64,000 nucleotides of DNA from NCBI RefSeq assembly GCF_000374065.1, contig NZ_KB893262.1:1-64000 (forward strand). Reading direction: 5' to 3'. The translations under genes were made by a program, and so were the position numbers. Of this stretch, positions 32,518-42,173 are shown piece after piece. Position 1 is the stretch's first letter, and each line of letters begins with the position of its first letter. The notes beneath the pieces are model-generated. The model made no database searches, was not told where the DNA came from, and saw only the letters and a list, made by a program, of their open reading frames with translations. The DNA is from Spirosoma luteum DSM 19990 (GTDB taxonomy: Bacteria; Bacteroidota; Bacteroidia; Cytophagales; Spirosomataceae).

Positions 32518-34158
32518 TTACAAACCCTGCTCATTTGTAGGGTCAAGGCGTTGGCGATTGGCTTTAGACTTGAAGGTATCCGTGAAAGTTTTTTCTATTC
32601 CTTTTGGAGTAATACCTATTTCACCCTGTAAGGTAGGTATGAGTTGATCTACTTTTGTTTTAATCAGTTTCAGATTGGTGCCGATGGGTAGGTTGGCTAA
32701 ACGGCCACTTTTCATTTCTTTTTCCAAAAATAAACGGGCTGCTTCTTCATTTTTTGCTCGGTGCAGTATCTGTCCACGCTCGGCATTAACAAGCAAGATA
32801 GGTCGCTTAACCTGGCGGAGTAATTCTCCTTTTAAATCTTCATTGAAATCTTTCCCGCGCGGACGCACAATGGCCACTGAGCAGGCAAATTGCCCCTGTT
32901 CAATTAATAAGGTATTGACGGTGTTGAGTAAGGCAGTATTGATGGGAATTTCCAGGGTTGAAACCGATGCGTTTGCCCGCCAATGAAACATATTTTTAGT
33001 TAGGTCGTCTCTTACTTCGCCCGTTGCCGGAGGCATGTAGGTTTTCATAGCGATATTATGCTCCGCTATCAATTTAGAAAACTGGCGTTGAATGGCGGGT
33101 GAAGAAACTTGCAGTGCAACGTATCCCTGCTGACTTGCCTGGGTCATTGCCAGGCCGTCTCTGGAGAGGGCTGCCAGGGCCGTAAGCGCATAGCGAGCTC
33201 CCTTGTCATCATTATCGAATCCGAATACAAGCTGGGTTGATTTATCCATGAATTTACCCAGAGTTGTCAAATGGTCCAGCGATAGACTACCCCCAATCGA
33301 AGCGTACCGGCTGTCGGTCTGCGGATGCAGTCCGGTACTAATTTCCAGTTGCCGGTACGAAAGCAAATCAATGGCACTCTCACCAACAACTATGCGATTC
33401 GTTACGGTATCGTTCAGGTTGGAAATCCAAACGCCATGTCCGCGATTTGAGCCACTGGCGTGACTTTTAAACCTAGCAGTACGTAATTCCAGACCGTTTA
33501 TAGCTTCATTATCCCCCGGAATGTAGGGAAAAGCAATCGTTTCGGTGATGCGTTCGCCATTAGGCGGTTGCTCTGAACCTGTTATCGACACAGGCTTTCC
33601 GTCGGCAAAGTATACCCGTTGGATAGATATAGTTCCTGAAAACTGCGGACTGGTAAGCAAATCGGGGTGAATGTACCGTTCCTGAGTTAAGTAATTTTCG
33701 GCTGGAAGCTGACTAAGCATATAATGTTCCAGCAAAAATTCCTTTTCAGTACCTACTTCGTGGAAACTTTGATGGATGTAATCTTCCAGCTTTTTAACCG
33801 ATTTTTTTTGCTCTGGAACAATACCTAAATAATCCTTCAAAACATCGTTGACGCACTGGGCTGGACTTCGATTGGAATTATTAAATTGACTGAAACAGGA
33901 CGTTAAACGATTACTGACAAAATTGATCAATGTACCGCGATCCGAGTAAGAACCCGTTTGAAAATAAACCTGATTGGCAGAATCGTTGGGGTTCTTAACG
34001 ACGATATGATCATCGAATCCGGGATGGTAGAGTACAGGCATTGTTTTCCCCTTTTTGGGTTGCCATTCATACCCGGCGTGTAAAGCGAGTTCAATGATGG
34101 ATATCTGGTCCCGAAATTCCTGAAAACTCGGCTGGTTATAAGTAGGCATTTTATCCAA
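32518..34158 (-). CDS. TOPRIM-domain protein (DUF3991-type, mobile-element primase-like)
   Basis: 546 aa. The N-terminal part ISIIELALHAGYEWQPKKGK, with a zinc-finger-free CHC2-like layout, is typical of DUF3991 proteins. The TOPRIM core has the Glu in RIVVGESAIDLLSYRQ near residue 257 and the D-x-D in QLVFGFDNDDKGARYAL near residue 310. These are thought to assist primer synthesis or strand processing of plasmids and conjugative elements. A second ATG (34149) may be used. It is divergent from a small lipoprotein gene with 12 bp between starts. Confidence 0.75.
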   Translation of the reverse strand: MDKMPTYNQPSFQEFRDQISIIELALHAGYEWQPKKGKTMPVLYHPGFDDHIVVKNPNDSANQVYFQTGSYSDRGTLINFVSNRLTSCFSQFNNSNRSPAQCVNDVLKDYLGIVPEQKKSVKKLEDYIHQSFHEVGTEKEFLLEHYMLSQLPAENYLTQERYIHPDLLTSPQFSGTISIQRVYFADGKPVSITGSEQPPNGERITETIAFPYIPGDNEAINGLELRTARFKSHASGSNRGHGVWISNLNDTVTNRIVVGESAIDLLSYRQLEISTGLHPQTDSRYASIGGSLSLDHLTTLGKFMDKSTQLVFGFDNDDKGARYALTALAALSRDGLAMTQASQQGYVALQVSSPAIQRQFSKLIAEHNIAMKTYMPPATGEVRDDLTKNMFHWRANASVSTLEIPINTALLNTVNTLLIEQGQFACSVAIVRPRGKDFNEDLKGELLRQVKRPILLVNAERGQILHRAKNEEAARLFLEKEMKSGRLANLPIGTNLKLIKTKVDQLIPTLQGEIGITPKGIEKTFTDTFKSKANRQRLDPTNEQGL

Positions 34159-34170
34159 TCAGTTGCATAT

Positions 34171-34659
34171 ATGAAGCGTTTACTTCTTTTTTTCGCCCTT
34201 ACTGCTCTTGGGAGCTGTAAAAAAGGCGGGGACGATATACTCCCCGCGTTCGATCCTGCTTTAGTGGCTGGCTCGTGGAAACTACAGGCCTTAACCATTG
34301 ATCCCGCTGAGACCGGTGTTTGGGGGACTAATGTTACTGACCTGCTGACAGCGTACCGAAACCAGATTAGCGACGATTGCATCAACAATTTTCGGATGAA
34401 TACTACAGCCGATGGTAAAATCTCGCGTACTACATCTGATAATTGTTCTTCGCGTACTCTGACCTTATTTGGTTTTACCGAAAAGGGAACCTGGAAAGCA
34501 TCGGGGTCTACGCTCAGCGTCTTGTCTCCGTACGAATCCGGCAATTATTACAACGTTTCGGTTGATCAAACTATGATGGTTTGGCATCGTCAGTATTCAA
34601 CGGCTGACAGCGAGGATCATAAAGACCATGTAGTTACGCTGATCTGGACTCGCCAATAA
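34171..34659 (+). CDS. Lipocalin-like lipoprotein of unknown function
   Basis: 162 aa. The lipobox LTALGSCKKGG (Cys about residue 16) is followed by LVAGSWKLQALTIDPAE, the 'GtWkl' opening common to Bacteroidetes lipocalin-like domains, and FGFTEKGTWKASGSTLSVLS. It is probably anchored in the envelope. It is inserted in opposite orientation between two backbone genes that usually lie side by side, so it may be cargo. Confidence 0.6.
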   Translation: MKRLLLFFALTALGSCKKGGDDILPAFDPALVAGSWKLQALTIDPAETGVWGTNVTDLLTAYRNQISDDCINNFRMNTTADGKISRTTSDNCSSRTLTLFGFTEKGTWKASGSTLSVLSPYESGNYYNVSVDQTMMVWHRQYSTADSEDHKDHVVTLIWTRQ

Positions 34660-34672
34660 ATCGCTAGTCTGG

Positions 34673-36100
34673 TTAAACAGTTAAGCTCTGATCCTTCTGG
34701 GCTTTTTTGTTTTTCCTCTGACTCTGGCCTTTGCTTTGTCCCTTTTTCTTGGCCTGTTCACTTTTTAACGTCACATCGGGCGCATCTAATGCTCCGGAGG
34801 AGCGGCTGGGGTCAAAGCCTTTCTGTTTGGAAGCTGTTTTCTTTTGTTGCTGCTCTGGCCGTTTATCCCTGGTAGTAGAAGCACCGACTGAAGTGCCCTG
34901 TAATTGATCCGATGGGCGGGCTAAGTCCTTTGCTGTTAGTATATCTATCGTCTGCCTGATTGACTCAGAGGGTGGAGAAAAGCTTAAACTCCGCTTACCT
35001 GCCGATACTTGAATATCAGCACTGAATTTCTGCCCATTTTCGCTGGTGAGTCCGGCTAACCGGATAGCTCCACCCTGACGTAATGTTTCCTGCTGTTCCT
35101 TTGAAACATCGACTCCCTTAATCTGCATGGGAATATACACCCGGTCGGCTCGCCAAACCGTCAGTGAGTTGGTCTCCTGATCAAGACCAATGTACCCGTT
35201 AAATTTCTTTCTGGTGTACGAATCCTCTAATTCGACTCGTTTTCCCAACTCCCCTTTTTGCCTGAGTGTATCTTTATCCTCCTGGCTGAACACATACCCT
35301 AAATAGTGTTCGGGAATCTGTAGCGTTTGCTTCTGCGTTTGAAAGTAAGGTTTAATTTCTTCGCCTTGTTTAACCAAGTATACCTTACCCCGCAAGGGTG
35401 TTTTCTGCCCGTTGAATTCCGATTTAAAGTCGATCAATCCCGTTTTCTCTCCCCTTAACAACCGTTCCAGATTACCACTTTCGGCGAGTACCTCCCGCGT
35501 TAGGCCCATTTTACTTAATGTGGCTTCAACATCCTCCCATTGGTAGCGCGTTTTCTTGCTCACTTCGATTGGTGGTACTTCTTCGAGATTGTACGTTTTT
35601 TTAAAGTTGTGCATGAAATTGGCCAGTAATCCCCCGTGAACAATCTCGATACTTCTGTCTGGCTTCCTTCTGGCAATTTGATTAACCCTCTCCTCGTCAG
35701 TAACATTACGTTCAGCATCCGGCAACGATTGAACGGTGTGAACATAATACAGTTGATCGGCCCGGATTTTTTCCAAGGTGGGGTCCTGAATGATTTCGTG
35801 CAACTCCCAGAGATACTCCGTTAGTTTTTCCTGCAAGGTTTTGTCGTTACTGGGAAGGTTTAGAGCGGAAAGTTTCTCGGCTAACTCTTCTTTCACTAAT
35901 CTCCCATCGCGCAGAGCCGCAGTAATTTCATCATTACTTAAAAAGCCGTCATTGCCTAAATACTGCCGTAACTCCTGATATTCTTCGGGCAAAAGCAGTT
36001 CATAAAATTGCTCTTTGATTTGCTCAGATTCTGGTACAGCCCCCTCTGCTGGTATAATTTTCAGCGAAGGTATGCGATTGATTTTCTTCTGTTTTACCAT
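34673..36100 (-). CDS. DUF4099/DUF3945 domain protein (mobile-element accessory)
   Basis: 475 aa. The order is an acidic helical N-terminus, the DUF4099-like block VSKKTRYQWEDVEATLSKMG … LERLLRGEKTGLI (residues about 180-225), repeated DUF3945-like beta units (LRGKVYLVKQGEEIKPYFQT; GYIGLDQETNSLTVWRADRV; SADIQVSAGKRSLSFSP) and a long Lys/Gln/Ser-rich tail with KKGQSKGQSQRKNKK. This architecture is found in Bacteroidetes conjugative elements next to topoisomerase/primase genes. Exact role unknown. The basic tail probably contacts nucleic acid. Confidence 0.65.
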   Translation of the reverse strand: MVKQKKINRIPSLKIIPAEGAVPESEQIKEQFYELLLPEEYQELRQYLGNDGFLSNDEITAALRDGRLVKEELAEKLSALNLPSNDKTLQEKLTEYLWELHEIIQDPTLEKIRADQLYYVHTVQSLPDAERNVTDEERVNQIARRKPDRSIEIVHGGLLANFMHNFKKTYNLEEVPPIEVSKKTRYQWEDVEATLSKMGLTREVLAESGNLERLLRGEKTGLIDFKSEFNGQKTPLRGKVYLVKQGEEIKPYFQTQKQTLQIPEHYLGYVFSQEDKDTLRQKGELGKRVELEDSYTRKKFNGYIGLDQETNSLTVWRADRVYIPMQIKGVDVSKEQQETLRQGGAIRLAGLTSENGQKFSADIQVSAGKRSLSFSPPSESIRQTIDILTAKDLARPSDQLQGTSVGASTTRDKRPEQQQKKTASKQKGFDPSRSSGALDAPDVTLKSEQAKKKGQSKGQSQRKNKKAQKDQSLTV

Positions 36101-36218
36101 AATCGTAGCCGGAAAGCGTTTGTATTTTTTGAGTTATTACGACCGTATTTCCGGCTAATTTCTATAGTATATTCTTATAAACCAGCCCTTACGAGAACTT
36201 TTTTGCCTATTTTCGTCT

Positions 36219-37073
36219 ATGTGGATGTCAAAAAAAGTACTCACGTTCTGGTCCGCACTATTAATCAGCATTTCGTCCTCTTTGGCTCAAGGGGTCTTTA
36301 CTTCTTCAGTTCAACTTTTACAGAATAGAAGTAAAAAGTACGACGAAAAAGACTCCTCCAGATCGTTTCCAATTACGTATCTGGACAAGTCCGGGCCATC
36401 GCTACTATCAACAACCACTTTCGCCAAAGCGACATTATCGACAACGGTTCCTAGTCCGGTTAAAGACAGACTTTCTTTTCTTAATTATGTGGATAGTTTG
36501 TCAACATTGCACGCAAAAGGGATTTTCGCGAAGCAAAAAGAGGTAGATACCCATAAATCGGAAAGTGACTGGGATCGGTGGCTTAATCGGTTACGGGATG
36601 TCCCATCGATTCTGCCTTTTTTTGTTTCCTCTGCTACAGCCTCAAAAACGACGTGCCTGATTAAAACCCGCTTGAGTTCAGGGTTTGGTATGCGTCAGCA
36701 TCCTATTTCAGGGAGTCTGGTTTCCCATTCGGGAATCGACTTACCCGCCCCAATGGGCACGCTTGTTTATGCTACTGCGGACGGGTACTGTCGACAAATC
36801 ATCAACCAGTCGAATGGCATCGGGTTGGGCATCTACTTAATCCACGGACGAGGGCATCAGACTTTATATGGGCATTTACTTACGACCCTGGTCAAGCCGG
36901 GAGAGTTTGTCATGCGTGGTCAGGTTATCGGACAGGTGGGAGCATCAGGCTTGACGACAGGCCCGCACTTGCACTATGGCGTTCGCTACAATGGACTGGT
37001 TGTTGATCCCCTACCCTACTGCTTCTTGTTGGCTAAACCGATAAAAGTCACCCGTGCTTTAACCCGCAAGTAA
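36219..37073 (+). CDS. M23-family metallopeptidase (peptidoglycan endopeptidase)
   Basis: 284 aa; the ATG two codons later (36225) is an equally good start. A signal peptide (FWSALLISISSSLAQG) and a Ser/Thr-rich linker precede the catalytic domain: SGFGMRQHPISGSLVSHSGI with H-x-x-x-D (HSGID, about residue 175) and TGPHLHYGVRYNG with H-x-H. It cleaves peptide cross-links in the cell wall. Beside mobile-element genes it may help the conjugation apparatus cross peptidoglycan. Confidence 0.85.
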   Translation: MWMSKKVLTFWSALLISISSSLAQGVFTSSVQLLQNRSKKYDEKDSSRSFPITYLDKSGPSLLSTTTFAKATLSTTVPSPVKDRLSFLNYVDSLSTLHAKGIFAKQKEVDTHKSESDWDRWLNRLRDVPSILPFFVSSATASKTTCLIKTRLSSGFGMRQHPISGSLVSHSGIDLPAPMGTLVYATADGYCRQIINQSNGIGLGIYLIHGRGHQTLYGHLLTTLVKPGEFVMRGQVIGQVGASGLTTGPHLHYGVRYNGLVVDPLPYCFLLAKPIKVTRALTRK

Positions 37074-37426
37074 GTCTGCCTATTTTATCACTACTATTAA
37101 TCCCAAATCAAATCTAAATTTTGTCTCTCAAACTCAGGCTATGTACCGAAAATGAGATGTTGATTTATGAGATAATAATTTGAGACATCTTTTTCCACTT
37201 GTCCGTGTTTCTTGAAGAAGCTGGGTATATATGGCGCAAAACGGGCGTTATTTGAAACACCGCTTCCCTTGTATCGTCCGAAAAAATGTTGACCGTTGTC
37301 AAAACGGTAGCTATACACCGAAGGTAGCCCCCTGACCCGCATGATCCGATTAAGTTAGCAAACACAAGTCGCTATTGGGTGTTCTATACCCACAGATCAG
37401 TTCGGCGGCAGCTGGCTGGCTCACGA
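37074..37426. other. Intergenic stretch without a supported gene
   Basis: 353 bp between the M23 peptidase and the PAS kinase. TGTCTC…GAGACA (about 37122-37192) may form a loose hairpin downstream of the peptidase. A minus-strand frame of about 67 codons (37139-37342) has no recognisable features, and I do not call it. Confidence 0.4.
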
Positions 37427-39454
37427 ATGGAACCTATGAATACAACTTCAGGAAATCCCCAGACCGGTGCACAAACAGCCCTCACCGGGCCAGTGAGTAA
37501 GGCGTTTGTATCGGCCGATGAGTTGTGGGCGCTGATCGAACCCCTGGCGCAGGCGGTCTGGGAAACTAACCCTAAAGGCCAGGTTCTTGTTGACTCACCC
37601 ACCTGGCGGGCTTACACGGGCCAGACCCGGGCGCAATGGCTGGGAGAAGGCTGGGCGAGTGCCGTTCATCCCGACGAGCGGGCTCAAGCCCTAAGCCAAT
37701 GGCAGGAAGCCCTCCGCCAGCGAATACCGCTCAATACCGAGCTTCGGGTATCCACGTCCGATGGCCACTGGCAATGGACCAACCTGCGGGCCATCCCCGT
37801 CTACGGGCCCGACGGCTCAGTGGGCAAATGGATTGGCCTGAACCTGAACATCCAGGACCGCAAGCAAGCCCAGGAAGCCCGTCGTAAAAGTGAAGAGAGC
37901 CTGATCGCTGCCGCTATGGGCACCTATGTGTGGTATATCGAGGAGGATCACGGGGAGCCTGATGCCCAAATGCTCACCCTGTTCGGCTTGCCACCCGGGG
38001 GAGAACTGAATTTGGCCGCGGCCCTTGGTTCCCTGATCCATCCTGACGATGCGGCCCGCTATGCCCAGGCCGTCGCCCAAGCCGCCGACCCGGCCAGTAA
38101 CGGTCAATTGCGGCAGGACATCCGGGTCATCCATCCCGACGGCCAGGAGCGCTGGCTCAGTATTCGGGGTCAGATGTTCTTCCAGGGTGCCCCCCGCCGG
38201 GCCCATCGCCTGGTAGGATCGGCCATCGACATCACCGAGCGTAAACGCAGGGAGCAAACCCAACAACTGATGCTCACCGGCTCTACGGTGGCCATCTGTC
38301 TGTTGCAATCCATTCGGGATGAGCAAGGACAGATTGTTGACTTTCTCTATCAAGGGGGTAACCGGGCGGCCGAGACCATCTTGGGCCAGTCTGTTGAGAA
38401 CATGATGGGCAAAACGCTGTTGCAGCTTTGGCCCGGAGTAAAAGACATCTTCTTTGATTCGTACGTGCAGGCGGTGGAAACCGGCCAGCCGTTTCGGGTA
38501 GAGAACCATTATGATTACGAGGGCTTTGACCACTGGTTTGAGGTTTCAGGGGTGAAGAACGGGGATGGGTTCATCATGACCTTCCAGGATGTGACTCCCC
38601 AGAAGAAAGCCCAGGAAGCCCTGCACCGCAGCGAAACCCGCTACCGTCAGCTGTCGGCCGAGCTGGAAGCCCAGGTGCAGCAGCGGACCCAGCAGTTACA
38701 GGCTAGCGTGGGCGAGCTGGTGCGCTCGAACGAAAGCCTGCAACAGTTTGCCTACATTGCCTCGCATGATTTGCAGGAACCGCTCCGCAAGATTCAGCAG
38801 TTTGGGGATCTGCTCAAGACACAAGATACTGACTTAACCGAACAGAGTCGGCAGTATCTGAACCGTATGCAATCAGCGGCCAGCCGGATGTCGATGCTCA
38901 TCAAAGACCTGTTAGACTTTTCCCGGATCTCTATCCAGCGCGATGCCAGCGGCCCGGTGTCACTTCAATCCGTGGTGGAGGGTGTGGTAACCACCTTAGA
39001 CCTACGTGTTCAGGAGGTGGGTGCCCAGATTCACGTTGGCCTGCTCCCTACTGTTTCGGGTGATGCCTCGCAACTGGGTCAACTGTTTCAGAACCTGTTG
39101 AGCAACGCCCTGAAGTTCCATCGCACGGAGCGGTCCGGCGTTCCGGTGCCCCCCCATATTCAAATCCGATCGGCTCGGCTATCAGCCGATCAACTACCCG
39201 TTGGGGTAAAGCCTGTGCTGACGGGATCGGCCTATTACCAGATCGAGGTGGCTGACAACGGGATCGGTTTTGATGAGCAGTACATAGATCGTATTTTCCA
39301 GGTATTCCAGCGGCTGCATGGCAAGCACCAATATGCGGGGACGGGAATTGGCCTGGCCATCTGTGAAAAGGTAGTTGTCAATCATGGGGGAGCTATTACG
39401 GCGAGGAGTCAACCGGGTCAAGGGGCCACCTTTAGCATTTACCTACCAGCGTAG
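37427..39454 (+). CDS. PAS-domain sensor histidine kinase, probably cytosolic
   Basis: 675 aa from ATG 37427. Three PAS/PAC modules lie in tandem: AVWETNPKGQVLVDSPTWRA … GKWIGLNLNIQDRK, then AAMGTYVWYIEEDHGEPDAQ … SAIDITERKRRE, then LMLTGSTVAICLLQSI … MTFQDVTPQKKAQ. A coiled coil leads to the HisKA box YIASHDLQEPLRKIQQFGDL and an HATPase with NLLSNALKFHR, VADNGIGFDE and GTGIGLAICEK. No membrane segment is seen. No response regulator is adjacent. High GC sets it apart from the backbone. Confidence 0.9.
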   Translation: MEPMNTTSGNPQTGAQTALTGPVSKAFVSADELWALIEPLAQAVWETNPKGQVLVDSPTWRAYTGQTRAQWLGEGWASAVHPDERAQALSQWQEALRQRIPLNTELRVSTSDGHWQWTNLRAIPVYGPDGSVGKWIGLNLNIQDRKQAQEARRKSEESLIAAAMGTYVWYIEEDHGEPDAQMLTLFGLPPGGELNLAAALGSLIHPDDAARYAQAVAQAADPASNGQLRQDIRVIHPDGQERWLSIRGQMFFQGAPRRAHRLVGSAIDITERKRREQTQQLMLTGSTVAICLLQSIRDEQGQIVDFLYQGGNRAAETILGQSVENMMGKTLLQLWPGVKDIFFDSYVQAVETGQPFRVENHYDYEGFDHWFEVSGVKNGDGFIMTFQDVTPQKKAQEALHRSETRYRQLSAELEAQVQQRTQQLQASVGELVRSNESLQQFAYIASHDLQEPLRKIQQFGDLLKTQDTDLTEQSRQYLNRMQSAASRMSMLIKDLLDFSRISIQRDASGPVSLQSVVEGVVTTLDLRVQEVGAQIHVGLLPTVSGDASQLGQLFQNLLSNALKFHRTERSGVPVPPHIQIRSARLSADQLPVGVKPVLTGSAYYQIEVADNGIGFDEQYIDRIFQVFQRLHGKHQYAGTGIGLAICEKVVVNHGGAITARSQPGQGATFSIYLPA

Positions 39455-39603
39455 CTCAATGCGTTAGTTGAAGTTTTGTTCGTAATCCGGTGGCGCGATC
39501 CTTTTTTAGAAGCACCCACTTATTAGAAAGCTCATTCTCTAATAACGCTCTCAGCGTGAGAAGAATAGGTATCATGGGATGGATAGCCGCCAGCACGATA
39601 CAG

Positions 39604-39641
39604 AAAAGCCTTTGCCAATCTTGATAAGGGCGAAGGCTTTT
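39604..39641. terminator. Bidirectional terminator between kinase and DinB genes
   Basis: AAAAGCCTTTGCC (39604-39616) pairs with GGCGAAGGCTTTT (39629-39641) with one G-U pair, giving A-tract and T-tract on both sides. It lies between two convergent genes and should stop transcription from both. Confidence 0.75.
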
Positions 39642-39677
39642 GTATAAGGGCTTACCCCTTGCAGGCTTACCGGCGGA

Positions 39678-40196
39678 CTATACCTGGGGGCGGTCCCAGA
39701 AAGCAGGCGGTTCTACGCCCAGCGTACGTAGGTAGACATAAGCCTGAGCCCGGTGATGAATTTCATTATCGATCAGGTAGAACAGAAACCAGTAGATAGG
39801 TCCTTCATACAACCCAAAAGCCTTGTCGACTTCCTGGAAGCGAGCGGGTGGAATCAACGGCCAATGGGCAGCAATCGTCTCGGTTACCCCATCCCACTGA
39901 GCCAATACCTGCTGCTTCGTCGTTGCTTTGGGGGTTGACTCCGCCCCCTCGCCAAATGAAGGCCAGTTGCCCGAAACAACGCCCTGCATGCTCTGGTCAG
40001 CCATTTGCAGCACTTCATCCATCAGCGCCGAGCAAGGTCGCATGCCGCCCAGGGTATACGAGAAGAAGTGCTCCTCGGGGTAGGCTTCAATCAACCGGCG
40101 GGTGAGTCCCCGGTGTCCCTGCCAGTGGGCAAGCAGTTGCTGAGGTGAGAGAACGATCTGATCCATCGTTTGGCTAAGCTGCGATGTATTTTCCAT
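39678..40196 (-). CDS. DinB-family protein
   Basis: 172 aa four-helix-bundle protein: LLAHWQGHRGLTRRLIEAYP, MRPCSALMDEVLQMADQSMQ and YLIDNEIHHRAQAYVYLRTLG. The last contains the metal-binding HH pair of the DinB/YfiT fold. Members include thiol S-transferases; the DNA-damage link of the name is loose. Function here unknown. Confidence 0.8.
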   Translation of the reverse strand: MENTSQLSQTMDQIVLSPQQLLAHWQGHRGLTRRLIEAYPEEHFFSYTLGGMRPCSALMDEVLQMADQSMQGVVSGNWPSFGEGAESTPKATTKQQVLAQWDGVTETIAAHWPLIPPARFQEVDKAFGLYEGPIYWFLFYLIDNEIHHRAQAYVYLRTLGVEPPAFWDRPQV

Positions 40197-40533
40197 GGTC
40201 TGCTATTGTTTAAAGTTATCGATTGATTGACAAGACAAAGAAAAGCCAGGGGAGTGACAACGGTATGTCAGTAGTGAACCCAGTCGACGGTGAATAGCAC
40301 AGGCCACGGAAAAGACGTTACAGACTTATTCAAGAGTCAACAATGAATTGTATTTTACCATTATAGCGACTTCAACTTTGTGATTTTGGGCGACGTCACT
40401 ATTTTGTACTTTTCATAGTAGTCGTTCAGTAAAGACCACCTTTTCGTGAACGCTTTCAGGTATCGGAGCTAAACGTTACTCTATTCCTATAAGTCATGTT
40501 AGGAGTTCATTTGGCCAAGCGTATTCTGAGACA
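40197..40533. other. Intergenic stretch, nothing recognised
   Basis: 337 bp between the DinB gene start and the end of a methyltransferase gene, both on the minus strand. It presumably holds the DinB promoter, but I see no clear -7 box, hairpin or repeat. Confidence 0.4.
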
Positions 40534-41244
40534 CTACTGGCTGATCGATTCCGGCTTTAAGCCCAATCCATAATAAAAATACGTGGGTGTTTGGTGTATC
40601 ATTATTAACAAGCCCGCTGCTTCAAACGCCTTTTGTAGTTCATCCGCCGAATAAAATACTTTTATGATTGAAAAGCTTTGACCATCATTCAACTTCCGGC
40701 TCATGATCTGCGAATCCTCCAGGGGAAGTTGGTGGTCGTTAGCCGTACTAGTTTCCTGGCGCAAACCGTCTAGAAAAAACAGCTTACCACCAGGTCGTAA
40801 ACAGGCGTTCACTTTATGAAGAAAAGTATCCAGTCGCTCCCGAGGGACATGGGAAAGCCAAAAGCTAAAGAAAACTGCGTCATAGGATTGGGCGGGCTCC
40901 CATTCAAATAGATCGGCCACTAGATACTGCACTTTAGCACTCCTCACTTTAGCCTGATTGATACTAATCATCTCGGGGGAAGCATCCACCGCCGTAATAG
41001 AGATAGCCTTTTCAGTCAACGTTTCGGTCCAGATACCCGTACCTGGTGCTAACTCAAGTATGTGTCCCTCTAGGCTAAATTGGCTAAGGGCTATTTTGAC
41101 TTGATGAGCTTCCTCAAACCAAATCGCATTCGCGTTGGAACCGCGGTCATAGCGTCCCTGGCGGTACCACCATTGGTCGTACTCTTTTGCGCGAAGCTGG
41201 TAGTAGCTTTTTTGACCGGCTAAAGCTTGGTTGATGACTTGCAT
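40534..41244 (-). CDS. Class I SAM-dependent methyltransferase
   Basis: 236 aa. Motif I is HILELAPGTGIWTETL (about residues 60-75), followed by ITAVDASPEMISINQAKVRS (acidic ribose-binding loop) and YDAVFFSFWLSHVP (motif IV region). The small-molecule acceptor cannot be deduced. Single gene, 337 bp from DinB. Confidence 0.85.
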   Translation of the reverse strand: MQVINQALAGQKSYYQLRAKEYDQWWYRQGRYDRGSNANAIWFEEAHQVKIALSQFSLEGHILELAPGTGIWTETLTEKAISITAVDASPEMISINQAKVRSAKVQYLVADLFEWEPAQSYDAVFFSFWLSHVPRERLDTFLHKVNACLRPGGKLFFLDGLRQETSTANDHQLPLEDSQIMSRKLNDGQSFSIIKVFYSADELQKAFEAAGLLIMIHQTPTYFYYGLGLKPESISQ

Positions 41245-41506
41245 AGGGGGTGTTAATATGATTTAGGCTGAGTTGATTTATCTGACTACTAATCTTACTT
41301 TTCTATCTTATAGAATTTACAATTTTCAGACAATTAATTGTTCTTTGTCGCATATGGGAGCGTTATTTGAGAATTTATAAAAATGGAATCACAGTTCAGG
41401 AACGACCATCATAGGGTTGTCATACCTTAACGGTCGTAGAACAAAACCAAAGTGCCTATTTTTTGAGAATAATACTGTTGAATTTCTTGCTTTCAACTTG
41501 TAATGC

Positions 41507-41516
41507 GTAATATTAC
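41507..41516 (+). promoter_or_regulatory. GTAATATTAC palindrome ahead of higB
   Basis: A perfect 10-bp palindrome lying 17 bp before the preferred higB start (41533). The 12-mer CGTAATATTACA (41506-41517) recurs exactly before arsR (42547-42558) and with one change before the DUF6428 gene (42949-42960). Confidence 0.55.
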
Positions 41517-41532
41517 ACGCTACGATGGTGTT

Positions 41533-41811
41533 ATGATTATAAATTTCCGGCACAAAGCCTTGCAGCAGTACTACGAGGAGGGCAACGGCGCGAAGCTGCC
41601 CGCGCAGTATCTACGCAAGATCAACCGCGTTCTTGACCAATTAGACGCTGTTTCATCGGTCAGCGATATTCAGCAAATGGGATCAGGGATTCACAAACTA
41701 ACGGGCGATATGACGGATTTTTGGTCGATCACCGTCACGCCGAATTATCGGATCATTTTCCGCTTTGAGGGCGGTGACATTCACGACGTGGATTATGTCG
41801 ATTATCATTGA
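41533..41811 (+). CDS. higB: HigB-type toxin (RelE/ParE superfamily)
   Basis: 92 aa from ATG 41533. The earlier ATG at 41503 overlaps the operator palindrome, and the family begins MIINFRHKALQQYYEEGNGA. Further conserved parts are LPAQYLRKINRVLDQLDAV, IHKLTGDMTDFWSITVTPNY and RIIFRFEGGDIHDVDYVDYH. Such toxins cleave mRNA on the ribosome. The antitoxin gene starts 15 bp downstream, and this toxin-first order is typical of higBA. The pair would stabilise the plasmid or the adjacent arsenic island. Confidence 0.9.
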   Translation: MIINFRHKALQQYYEEGNGAKLPAQYLRKINRVLDQLDAVSSVSDIQQMGSGIHKLTGDMTDFWSITVTPNYRIIFRFEGGDIHDVDYVDYH

Positions 41812-41826
41812 AGAAAGGAACCAGCT

Positions 41827-42141
41827 ATGAAGCGTAATTTAGCCCCCGTACATCCCGGCGAAATTTTGCGGGAAGAATATATTCAAGAGCGCGGCTTGAC
41901 GATTACTGAAGTAGCGAAAGGTTTAGGCATTGCACGCGCCAACCTATCGGCCATTGTGAACGAGCGGGCAGGTATTAGCCCGGAGTTGGCCGTGAAACTA
42001 TCCGAGGCTTTCGGTAATACGGCGCAGTTTTGGGTAAATCTGCAAAAGAATTATGAGTTATGGCACGCCGAAAGGAAGGTTAACCGCTCCGTGGTGCGCC
42101 ATTTTTTTGCGCCTGTTAGTCCGTCGCAGCAACCAGCGTAG
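41827..42141 (+). CDS. higA: HigA-type antitoxin, XRE family
   Basis: 104 aa. The opening VHPGEILREEYIQERGLTIT and helix-turn-helix AKGLGIARANLSAIVNERAG, with FGNTAQFWVNLQKNYELWHA, are the hallmark of HigA/VapI antitoxins. It neutralises HigB and represses the operon. The palindrome at 41507-41516 is a possible binding site. Confidence 0.92.
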   Translation: MKRNLAPVHPGEILREEYIQERGLTITEVAKGLGIARANLSAIVNERAGISPELAVKLSEAFGNTAQFWVNLQKNYELWHAERKVNRSVVRHFFAPVSPSQQPA

Positions 42142-42173
42142 GATACCACTATGGATGTCGCCGAAGGTTTAGT

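Noticed and set aside
37139-37342. Minus-strand frame of 67 codons between M23 peptidase and PAS kinase
   Set aside because: Alternative overlapping frames of equal length, no recognisable family or export signal, and no operon context.
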